This document shows positions 1-8,422 of a stretch of 64,000 bases of DNA, in pieces. Below the pieces are notes generated by a model. The model searched no databases. It was given only the letters and a program-made list of their open reading frames with translations, and was not told where the DNA came from. Both the position numbers and the translations under genes were made by a program. The stretch is from NCBI GenBank assembly GCA_964019415.1, contig OZ025882.1, forward strand, positions 2,354,927 through 2,418,926. The letters run 5' to 3'. The stretch comes from Ianthella basta. Its lineage: Eukaryota > Porifera > Demospongiae > Verongiida > Ianthellidae. Within the stretch, counting starts at the first letter, position 1. Each line of letters opens with the position of its first letter.

Positions 1-468
1 GGAGAAAGGTGGAACACACTACAAAGAATGCTGAACTGATCATGATTTCTATTGGTAACTCTGTCACGTATGCACAGTTTGACATAATTATAGTTTTCTT
101 TAATTTCCCACTTCCCCGGCCCATGCGCACTTTTGAATATGTTACTGAACTCACAGGATCAGACATTATGCATGCAATTTTACTGTCCATAGATGCAAGA
201 AATATGCATGAAACAATTTTATTAGAAGCAATAACATAAGCATACAACACCTTGATCATTACTATGAATTACTATTAAAGCACATGTCTATATAGAAATA
301 CTGTGCATGTGTACATAATAGTAAATACAGCTAGCCCAAATGTGTATACAGCCATAGATACTGTGTAGTAGCTATGATACAGCGAACAAGCGGTTAATGC
401 TATATGCCAAAATCTTAATATGTGTGTTGTTCATATAAAAGGACAGTAAAGTGGACTGGGTTTGGTTG
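1..468. other. 3' flank of TRIM-A, duplicated at 31.6-33.2 kb
   Basis: No gene is seen here. The stretch lies downstream of the minus-strand TRIM-A stop codon and should contain its 3' UTR. It is clearly paralogous to 31575-33169, sharing the motif 'ggagaaaggtggaacacac' and the run near 'agaagcaataacataagcat'. The second copy carries a roughly 1.1-kb insertion that is absent here. Confidence 0.75.
218..223 (-). terminator. Candidate AATAAA polyadenylation signal for TRIM-A
   Basis: The plus strand reads TTTATT, which is AATAAA on the gene strand, about 250 nt past the TRIM-A stop. It is the best polyadenylation hexamer I see in the flank. A transcript end would be needed to confirm it. Confidence 0.4.
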
Positions 469-2850
469 TTAGTAGATCCCAACTTGATTGGCTTCACTAC
501 TAACTACCAGCAGGTCTCCATTTTGATCAAAGCTCACAGAGCGAGGAGTGTTTACATTAAGTGTATGCACCAGTTGTCCCTCTTGTATGAAAACAGACAC
601 ACGACTGTTGCTATAATTTGCTACCACAACATTCCCCTCTGTGGTGAAGGTAAGGCCAATAGGGCTACTGAGTTGGCCTTGTCCAAACTCCCTGACATAC
701 GTGCCATCAGCAGTGAAGACTTGCACTCGTGAATTGTTGTAATCACTGACATACAACTGTCCGTCTGGTGAGATGGCAATGCCACAGGGACAACTAAACT
801 GTCCAGCACCACTGCCGTATGATCCAAAGGTGCGAACCAGCTGACCATTCTGAGTGAGCACTGCTACATGATGGTTGTTGGTGTCTGCCACGTAGACCTG
901 GCCATTTGTATGGACTGCTACATCTATAGGGGCTTGTATCTGACCTTGCCCAATTCGCCTGACAAAAGTGCCATCTTCTCTGAAGATGTCTACACAGTGG
1001 TTGCTGTAGTTGGCAACAAACAGCAGACCATCAGCACTGGTGGCAAGGCCTCTAGGGTTGTACAGCTGACCTGGTCCTGTCCTTTGTCCGCCAAATGTCT
1101 TAACATGCTTCCTTTGAGCATCAAACACATGGATTTGGTGGGTATTACAATCACACACAAAGATATTGCCATTTGGAGACACAGCTATACCCCATGAATT
1201 GGTTTGCTGTGGAAACTGAAGGATTCCTTTGCTGGCCTGCAATTTCTGAATATCTCCAGTGACCTTCTTGGACACCCACTGACCCTGCAGGAATACAGCT
1301 GTTTCATCCTCAAGCCTCACTGCAAACGGGCTGCCCTTGATGTGGTCCCCATTCACCAGTACAGTAAGCTCACACTTCCCAGTGTACACTGCATTGAAGG
1401 CCACCTGGTACCGCCCACCACAACTGTCCTCCACCTCAGCTCTAATGGCCACACCGGGAAGTGGGCGGGCTGGACGAAGGAAGGCCTGCACTCTCTCTCC
1501 ACCACCACTGCATGCCACCCTGCTACTGTCCTTGGTGGTCAGAGTGAAGGCCACTGGTTTGGGGTCTAACTGCTCTTCCACTCCAGCTAAGGTGCACTCT
1601 TTGGGGCTTGCTCCTTGTTGGATATGGCCAAACTCCTTGATGGCTGAGAGGAGAGCCTGCTCATTGAGAGGAACAATACGCACCACAGGAGACACACAAG
1701 GATGGACTTGCTGCCCTCGCACTTTGATGGTGGTAGCTGATGCCCTCACCTGGACCACACTCTGACTGGAGATGACCTCATGTTGGCTGCCTTGGGAACA
1801 GAGGTGAGACAGAGCAGTGTGAGCAGTGGAAAGTGCAGCCTCTTCATCGCTCCAGGTCTTGACACTGTTGGTTATGAGGCCCTTCTTCTGGTTGCAAGCT
1901 GCTGTGATCTCCTCACACACCTCCTCCTCACGCTGTGTGATGGCAGTGCGAGCTCGTTCAAACAAGCGATGTGTGTCCTCCAGTGCCTTCTCTCTTGATT
2001 GATCCAAAGTGGTGCTCTGAGCCTCAAGCCCCTCCTTCCTCCTCTGGTGGGCCTTCCAGGCAGTGCCCACCACTTGCTGGGCCACCTTCAGTGACTGCCT
2101 GTGTCTCTGGGACACACTGGGATCCAGGTACTTGGGACGGTGAGGGCCCTTGTCCAGAGCACAGGCATGGCACATCAGAGTGTCACACCCCTCGCAGTAC
2201 CACTTAAGGATCTCATCGCCATGCCGGGGGCAGCTTTGGGGAACAGCCTTCTTCATGAAGACTGCCGCTGGGTTGGATGTCTGGTCCAGATCAAGAGAGG
2301 CTAGCTCTTCAATGGATTTGACAGTGTGACCACCAGTAAAGTCGCTCATGAGCTGGTGCCCATCAAGGCAGGCAGAGCAGAAGAACTTCCAACAGTCCGT
2401 GCAGAAGGCAACTGCTTTAGCACCACTAGTCTTGCAAGATGTGTTACCACACACCACAGGTGGGCTATCCCTTCGAATCATTTGTATGATCTTCCGACCT
2501 TCAATGTACCGACCCAGTGATCCATTGCGTACTGGAACACACGGGGCCTCAACTACTTTACAGGCATTCACACCTCGAGGTTGCTCTTGAGGTGCACATG
2601 TTGCATTGTTGTTGCATTCGGGGCATTGTAGGCGGCCATCTTGCTGCTCGACGGCTAGCAGGCACTCCCTGCACACAGAGTGCATGCAGCAGAGGAGGTG
2701 GGGGTCACACAGCTCCTTCTTGCACTGCACACATGAGGTATCAGGGGCAACAAGGAACACCTCTTCCTCTTCTGTTCTTGTTGCCTTTCGTTTCTCATTA
2801 GAAAATGCTTCAATTTCTTTAGTTAGTTTCTCAGCTGGTTCAGTTGCCAT
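469..2850 (-). CDS. TRIM-NHL protein A (RING, B-boxes, coiled coil, filamin-like, NHL repeats)
   Basis: This is a single-exon reading frame of about 793 residues with the TRIM2/3/71-type architecture, so it is probably a cytoplasmic RING-type E3 ubiquitin ligase. The RING is C40-x2-C43, C55-H57, C60-x2-C63, C76-x2-C79. B-box-like zinc fingers lie at about 134-175 and 207-238. A helical coiled coil spans about 245-350, a filamin/Ig-like domain about 430-535, and NHL beta-propeller repeats (several copies of an F-G-S-x-G-x-G-x-G-Q-type unit) run from about 550 to the end. I chose the ATG at 2850 over the one at 2880. The sequence just upstream (TTCCTGTAG, boundary at 2861/2862) looks like a splice acceptor, and the paralogue at 39137-41503 starts at the equivalent MAT. 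RNA or protein binding by the NHL propeller is family knowledge, not visible here. Confidence 0.9.
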   Translation of the reverse strand: MATEPAEKLTKEIEAFSNEKRKATRTEEEEVFLVAPDTSCVQCKKELCDPHLLCCMHSVCRECLLAVEQQDGRLQCPECNNNATCAPQEQPRGVNACKVVEAPCVPVRNGSLGRYIEGRKIIQMIRRDSPPVVCGNTSCKTSGAKAVAFCTDCWKFFCSACLDGHQLMSDFTGGHTVKSIEELASLDLDQTSNPAAVFMKKAVPQSCPRHGDEILKWYCEGCDTLMCHACALDKGPHRPKYLDPSVSQRHRQSLKVAQQVVGTAWKAHQRRKEGLEAQSTTLDQSREKALEDTHRLFERARTAITQREEEVCEEITAACNQKKGLITNSVKTWSDEEAALSTAHTALSHLCSQGSQHEVISSQSVVQVRASATTIKVRGQQVHPCVSPVVRIVPLNEQALLSAIKEFGHIQQGASPKECTLAGVEEQLDPKPVAFTLTTKDSSRVACSGGGERVQAFLRPARPLPGVAIRAEVEDSCGGRYQVAFNAVYTGKCELTVLVNGDHIKGSPFAVRLEDETAVFLQGQWVSKKVTGDIQKLQASKGILQFPQQTNSWGIAVSPNGNIFVCDCNTHQIHVFDAQRKHVKTFGGQRTGPGQLYNPRGLATSADGLLFVANYSNHCVDIFREDGTFVRRIGQGQIQAPIDVAVHTNGQVYVADTNNHHVAVLTQNGQLVRTFGSYGSGAGQFSCPCGIAISPDGQLYVSDYNNSRVQVFTADGTYVREFGQGQLSSPIGLTFTTEGNVVVANYSNSRVSVFIQEGQLVHTLNVNTPRSVSFDQNGDLLVVSSEANQVGIY

Positions 2851-2860
2851 GGTGATGAAT

Positions 2861-3780
2861 ACTACAGGAAGAGACCACATACAGTGTCTTAGTTGTTACA
2901 GTGACATGTTATGGCAAATGTCTAAGTGCTCTCTCAATTGACCAACATTGACACTGTTATCTAACTGTGCTTGATCAAATGTAGCTAGCAAGGTTTCAGC
3001 TGGGTGTACCACACACAGATGTAAATGAAAACACACTAACTGCTATCAAGACTTTGAGTTCTTCCACCTCCAATGACTTTAAGGATGAGTAAATAGCTAT
3101 GCTTCGACCCAGCAATTCCATTCAGACAAAGGGTTGAGTGCGAGCATCTAGTTTTCATGGTATGTAGGTTACGTTACCAACTCACACTGCGACATGACAC
3201 CAGCAAGAGCAGCAGCTAGCTAGCTAGCTATGGGCCAAGCATCAAAACTAGTAGCTATAAGGTAAGCAGGGGTAATTCTGTTGTGTCAGCCTACCACTAC
3301 TTATCGAGAGAGAGCGTGCTCACACCCGTTTAGGTTTAGAGAGTTCAGTGGATAGGTTGTAAAATAGCAGTGTTGTGGTGAGCTAAATCCCACTGCGAAA
3401 GAACAAGAGTCGAGACAAAACCCCTAGTGACGGACATACGTACAGTACGCTACCCGGTTTACCTTATAACCGAACACTAATAGTTCTTCAGCCTAGTTAG
3501 CTATCTAGCTAGCTAAACACAAATCATACTAGCTATGCTCAAATAACTAGACCTTATTCTTCTTGGACAAGCAACATAATTCGTATAACCACCAACAGAG
3601 ATAGAACAAACTTACACAAAGATGATCGATGGGTCTATGTGAGAGAGAAGAGAATATGTCCACAAGGCCCAATAAAGACTGACTAACCAACCCCCAACAA
3701 AGACTAAAATTGACTTCTGAACAAGATGCCGATGTGGACCTTGCATACACGTCACTACTCATACGTGCTACGTAGCTAGG
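2861..3780 (-). other. TRIM-A 5' intron and candidate non-coding first exon
   Basis: On the minus strand a good donor (GTAAGT, plus-strand 3610-3615) pairs with the acceptor at 2862-2863. This implies an untranslated first exon beginning upstream of 3616, perhaps up to about 3770, and an intron of about 750 nt. The region around the donor resembles 44229-44260 upstream of TRIM-C (shared 'aaacttac' and 'atgatcgatg'), which supports a conserved first exon. No coding sequence is seen. Confidence 0.5.
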
Positions 3781-3787
3781 TACTCTT

Positions 3788-3850
3788 GTGCCTAGCCTCG
3801 TCCCCAGCCCTTCTTGTTATCATGGATGGCCTGGGAATGAGGCTAGTGCC
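3788..3850. repeat. Small foldback element
   Basis: CTAGCCTCGTCCCCAG (3792-3807) is matched by the reverse complement of 3831-3846 at 14 of 16 positions, giving a stem with a loop of about 23 nt. It sits in the putative TRIM-A promoter region and is probably a MITE relic. Confidence 0.5.
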
Positions 3851-3955
3851 TAGCGGAAGATACAGGCTGACAGTTTAATACCGGGGCGAGAGAGCTAGGT
3901 AGCTATAGCCATACGTAGCTACAACTTCGTACAGCAGACACTCACTTGAGACCTA

Positions 3956-3968
3956 CAAGATGGCGGTC
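3956..3968 (+). promoter_or_regulatory. YY1-like motif at 5' edge of the retroelement
   Basis: CAAGATGGCGGTC matches the AAGATGGCGGC-type YY1 site. It lies 68 nt before the cysteine-rich ORF's second ATG (4036). It could be the internal promoter of the element or belong to the divergent TRIM-A promoter. Confidence 0.35.
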
Positions 3969-4035
3969 AATGACGGTTGAAGTATGATTTACTGATTTGG
4001 GAGACAGCACAAATCTTCGTACAGATCGGCTAATA

Positions 4036-4470
4036 ATGCCTTGCTGTAAATGCAATAGACATGGCACTTGTTCAGGATGTGGATGTGCCAAAGCCAGAAG
4101 AAATTGTTCGAACTGTTTGCAAATGAAATTGGACAAATGTAAGAACGTGAACGATCCAGGAGAAGCTGAGTCGAATCAGGAAACGGCAGCACCATCCCCA
4201 GAACTGCAAGGTGATGGAGAGGGGTTTGAAGAAGGAGAAGGTGAAGCTCCCAGAGAAGCCCCCAGACAGGTTCGGCATAATTTGCCATCTCCAGTTCAGG
4301 CTGATTGGGTGGATAATGAAGACTCAGTAGAAGGTGAGCCTAGATCTGAACCGCCAAACTTCATCTGGGGATATCGAAGTGGGGTTGAATTCTGTGAAAA
4401 AGTTCCAAGGGCTACGATGAAGTTGTACAGTGGTGAAGGAACCTGTTCCTACTCCCTATGGGTAAAGTAG
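4036..4470 (+). pseudogene. Retroelement N-terminal cysteine-rich (CXC-like) segment
   Basis: The frame opens with a dense cysteine cluster (C-x-C, G-x-C-x2-C-x-C, C-x2-C, later C) like a tesmin/TSO1 CXC zinc-binding motif, followed by an acidic, low-complexity stretch. Nucleic-acid binding is the likely role. The frame is lost at about 4460, where the downstream sequence continues in another frame (4458-4949). It may start at 3997 or 4036, and I prefer 4036 because the cysteine cluster begins there. Confidence 0.6.
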
Positions 4471-6541
4471 CCAAGTCATTCATCCAGGAAACTGCTGACC
4501 TGTTTGAGTCCTATGCCAGCAGGTCCACCCTTGAGAGTATTGCCTTAAAAGCGTGCATGCTGATGCATGTGCTGCTGCTACATAAGCCATCCCAAAAGAG
4601 CAAAGCAAAAGACCACGCTAACCATCTCAGAAGACGCTTAACACTTTGGAAAGCAGGTGACATTGATGCTCTCTTAATTGAGAGGAGGTGTATTCAAGCC
4701 CACCTGCCTAAGAGCGAGCTGCGCACAGCGAATGAGTCTGTTTCATGGCCCTTCAGCAAAATGATGTTTGCAGGGAACGTCAGAGGTGCTCTTAACTATC
4801 TGTCAAGACATACTTCCGGAACACCATTGAAGATGGATGACATCATTACCACTAATGATGGCTCCACCAAAACAGTGAAGATATCTTGCTGTCCCTCCAC
4901 CCTGAAGGACAACCAGCTGATCCAACAGCCCTCTTGGGCAAAGCCCTGACGAATGCATTGCCTATGGACCCCGTTATGTTTGAGTGCTTGAATGGAGATG
5001 TTATCAAAAACGTTGCCTTGCATTCAAAAGGATCTGCTGGACCATCGGGAGTGGATGCTGTAGCCGGGCGAAGAATGTGCTCTTCCTACAAGGAAGCTTC
5101 ATCGAACCTTTGTGAAGCCTTAGCGAGAGTTGCCCGTAGGATCTGCACAACTATGGTACCACCAGATGGACTGGGTGCGCTACTCGCATGCAGACTAGTC
5201 CCACTGAATAAGAACCCTTGGGTATGCCCTATTGGGGTTGGAGAGGTAGCCAGGCGAATCATCTGCAAGGCCATAATGATTGTTGTAAAGAAGGATGTTA
5301 TGGTATCTGCAGGTCCACTGCAAATGTGCACTGGCATACCTAGCGGTTGTGAGGCGGCTGTTCATGCCATGACAGAACTGTTCAAAGAGCCGGAGAGCCA
5401 AGGCTTGCTACTTGTAGATGCTGAGAACGCTTTCAACTCTTTGAATAGGAAAGTTGCACTTCACAACATCTCCTATGTTTGTCCTGCACTTGCTATTGTC
5501 TTGAACAACTGCTACCGGATGCCAAGTTGCCTGATTGTGCCAGGGGGAGGGGAACTACTCTAAGAGAGTACCACACAAGGTGACCCACTTGGTATGACCA
5601 TGTTTGCCCTCTCGCTCGTCCCTCTCATGCTCAAGTTGAATGAGATCTGTGAATCACTTTCTCAGGTCTGGTTTGCGGATGATGCCTTTGGGGCAGGATC
5701 TTTCAAAGGACTGAGGCAGTGGTGGGATGTGCTATCCACCTTGGGTCCATCTTTTGGATACCATCCAAAGGCATCTAAAACCTGCCTTGTCATACACCCG
5801 GATGATGAGGAGGCAGCCCAAGCAGTGTTTGGGGCAGCTGGCATCATTATTACCACTGAAGGAAAGAGGCACTTGGGAGGTGCACTTGGATCAGTCCCCT
5901 TCATGGAGGAATATGTGAAGCACAAGGTGGATGAATGAAGAATGGAGGTGGAGAAGCTTGCTGAAGTTGCAGGTAGTCAGCCACAGGCTGCTTATGCAGC
6001 GTTTGTGCATGGCACAAAGAACAAATGGAACTACGTGTGTAGAACAGTGGCTAATTGTGGCCATCTCCTGCAACCTGTGGAAGATGCAATACAACAGAAG
6101 CTCATCCCTACCATCACTGGAAGAACCCCATGCTCACGGGAGGAGCGAGCACTATTGGCTCTCCCAACAAAGCTGGGGGGATTAGGTTTGACAGATTCTA
6201 CTTCCATAGCTGACCACAAACACGATGCTTCTAGAGAAATCACAGCATCCATGGTTCAATCCATCATCAGCCAAGAAACAGTATTAAGTCAGGATCCTAC
6301 TATAGCAAACATCTCCATCAATGACATCAAGAGAAGGAAGAAAGAGCAACAGGAGAGCAACTTTGCAAGGATCTATGATGCCCTGGAGCCACCAAGTAGG
6401 AGACTATTGGATTGTGCTTGTGAGCCGGGCTCCTCTACATGGTTGTCTGCTTTACCTGTGGAGGATCATGGCTTTTGTCTCAACAAGAGCTCATTTAGAG
6501 ATGCTCTCAGTTTGCGTACGGCTGGCAACTGCCAGACCTGA
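4458..6541 (+). pseudogene. Reverse transcriptase core of the retroelement, interrupted
   Basis: Finger region S-A-G-P-S-G-V-D-A lies near 5034-5060, the 'PIGVGEV.RRI' block near 5229-5262, and motif A 'LLVDAENAFNSLNR' near 5407-5448. Motif B 'TTQGDPLGM' is near 5570-5596, motif C 'WFADDAFGAG' near 5670-5699, and motif D 'FGYHPKASKT' near 5755-5784. Breaks seen: a frameshift at about 4885, an in-frame TAA at 5561-5563 just before motif B, an in-frame TGA at 5936-5938 where a Trp codon is expected, and a 1-nt loss at about 6517. The catalytic Asp residues of motifs A and C are still present. Confidence 0.8.
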
Positions 6542-7186
6542 GCTCGAAGTGCGCCTGCGGCAAGCCATTCTCTGTGGACCACACAATGATCTGCCACAAA
6601 GGTGGGCTCCCACCCTATGGCACAATGAAGTGCGTGACCTGACTGCTGCCCTACTTGCAGAGACGTGTAAAGGTGTGTCCGTAGAACCTCCACTGCAAGC
6701 CCTTGATGATGAGGAATTCAACTTCTGCTCAAGCAATTGTGATGATGAGGTGCGACTTGACATCAAAGTGAGTGACTTTTGGTCAAAAGGAAGGGATGCC
6801 TTTTTTGATGTAAGTTTTTTTACCCAATTGCCCCATCCTATCGCCAGAAAGAGCTCAAGGCAATCTACAAGCAGCATGAGGGTGAGAAGAAGAGCAGCTA
6901 TGGTGAGAGAGTGTGTGAAGTTGAGAAAGCGTCATTTACGCCTCTAGTTTTATCATCAATGGGAGGAATGGCAAGAGAATGCACTATTTTCTTCAAGAGG
7001 CTAGCTGACATCCTGGCTGAGAAGAAGATCTGCTTCTCCAAGATGATGTTTCTGATTCACTGCAAGATTTCATTTGCCCTTCTTAGATCATCCATTCGCA
7101 CTATCAGAGGATCAAGATCGCTGTATCACCCGATTGCTCCATTTGATTTCACACTCATGCATGCCGAAGCCCAAGGGATGGGCTAA
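6517..7186 (+). pseudogene. Retroelement zinc knuckle and endonuclease-like C-terminus
   Basis: After the frameshift at about 6517, a C-x-C-G...F-S-V-D-H-x3-C knuckle is read in one frame, then the frame switches again to the 'HNEVRDLTA...RLDI...FFDVSFF' block (to about 6900). A last switch gives the 'EVEKASFTPLVLSSMGG' block ending at 7186. The D...D-x-K pattern of the sister copy is degraded here: the Lys position of 'DVK' is Ser. This is an inactivated PD-(D/E)XK-like domain. Confidence 0.65.
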
Positions 7187-7190
7187 CTAT

Positions 7191-7741
7191 GACTAACTAT
7201 TAACTATTATATCAACTATGACATTTGGTTTGTCTCTGCTGTGTTAAACTCACTTAACTTGTGATGCTTGTATATAGCTATCTGCGTAGTTAGCTAGCTA
7301 GCGCAGTGTAACTGCGATTAAATGAATACTGTGGATCATGGCTACCCCCCCCCCCCCCCACCCACACACTCTATTAGGAGCTCACTGTTCCTGTAACAAG
7401 GGCTTAAGCAGGGACAAGGTACGTATAATGACTCGCTGAGATACCCAAGTCGATCTCCCAATTCAGGCGTGGCGTCACGTGCGTCCCCTTGCTGTAGTTG
7501 AAGGGCCGGCTTTCTCTAGTCTGACGTAGCCACCTGCACATTCCCTGCCGCCATCTTGTCGAGGTGGTCGTAGCATAGACCCTACAGGGTCTATGGTCGT
7601 AGCTAGCTAAGTCAGATTAGGCTTTCTCTGGCGAGGCTGACACACTCCAGTGCAGTGACAGTCACTCCGACAATGTGACGATTTCTGTGAAGCTAGACTA
7701 AGAAAATCACGCTAGCTAGATTTCTTTCGTTAGGAATTAAA
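7191..7741 (+). promoter_or_regulatory. Putative G-alpha A promoter and 5' leader
   Basis: There is no coding sequence. A C15 homopolymer lies at 7345-7359. GCCGCCATCTTG (7547-7558) is a YY1-type site 184 nt before the G-alpha A ATG, and the surrounding 7440-7600 stretch is richer in CpG than the flanks, as expected of a promoter. The exact start site is unknown. Confidence 0.45.
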
Positions 7742-8346
7742 ATGGGAAATTGTGCAGGATGTCTACAAACACCAGAGGAGAGAGAAGCAAGAGCAAGGAC
7801 CAAGCAAATTGACAGGGAACTCGAGGAAGAAAAGCTCACTATCAATCGCCCTCTTAAGATCCTTCTTTTAGGCGAGGCGGCTGGGGCGTAGCTAGTAGTG
7901 TTGCTATAGCTAGCTAATTGTAGTGGGATGACAAGTAGTGCCAACGATCCAGAATGTAACATGCCGGTGCATGTGCTGTTTATGTTATAGGTACGGCTGA
8001 GTCAGGAAAGAGTACATTTGCGAAGCAGATGAAAATTGCCCATGGAGATGGGTACCATCAGGAAGAATTGGAGAGCTACAAGGTGTAACAAGTGTGGTGA
8101 TTGCATGGTTAATGTAGCTACACAAGTGAGCTAGAGGGAAATGTACCTATAAGGGAAGCCTCAAACAAGCAAACCATGAATGCTCATTGTGGCCTGAATG
8201 TAGTGGATTGCATAGTGATGCAGTTGTGTATCTTTGTTTGGTACTTGTGCCATGTATAGTCAGTGTAGTGGTGAAGGGGTGCACTAGACTGGGCAAGTTT
8301 GAGTTGTTTCTGCATGGGCATTGCAGAAGGTGCTATAGCTCCACTG

Positions 8347-8422
<76 letters not shown>

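Larger units (their letters stand above)
3956..7190 (+). mobile_element. Degenerate non-LTR-like retroelement, near full length
   Basis: A chain of plus-strand frames encodes, in order, a cysteine-rich CXC-like N-terminus, a reverse transcriptase with motifs A to D, a C-x-C...H...C knuckle, and a PD-(D/E)XK-like region. This is the order expected of non-LTR elements with a restriction-like endonuclease (R2/CRE-type). That family placement is inference. At least four frameshifts and two in-frame stops show it is dead. No long terminal repeats, integrase, target-site duplication or poly(A) tail were found. It lies between TRIM-A and G-alpha A. A 5'-truncated relative lies at 60.7-62.5 kb. Confidence 0.8.

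Noticed and set aside
2851-2880. Upstream ATG at 2880 as the TRIM-A start
   Set aside because: It lies within a likely intron (the CCTGTAG acceptor is between it and 2850) and is not conserved in TRIM-C.
451-2941. Many plus-strand frames over the TRIM-A gene
   Set aside because: They are antisense shadows of the minus-strand TRIM-NHL frame. The same shadows recur over TRIM-B and TRIM-C at equivalent positions and have no domain content.
3235-3275. ATGGGCCAAGCATCAAAACT followed by GTAAGC, a possible myristoylated first exon
   Set aside because: No downstream exon matches. It lies in the TRIM-A 5' intron and is probably chance.
4036-7186. Domesticated RT gene
   Set aside because: Two in-frame stops and at least four frameshifts across the coding region argue against any preserved function.
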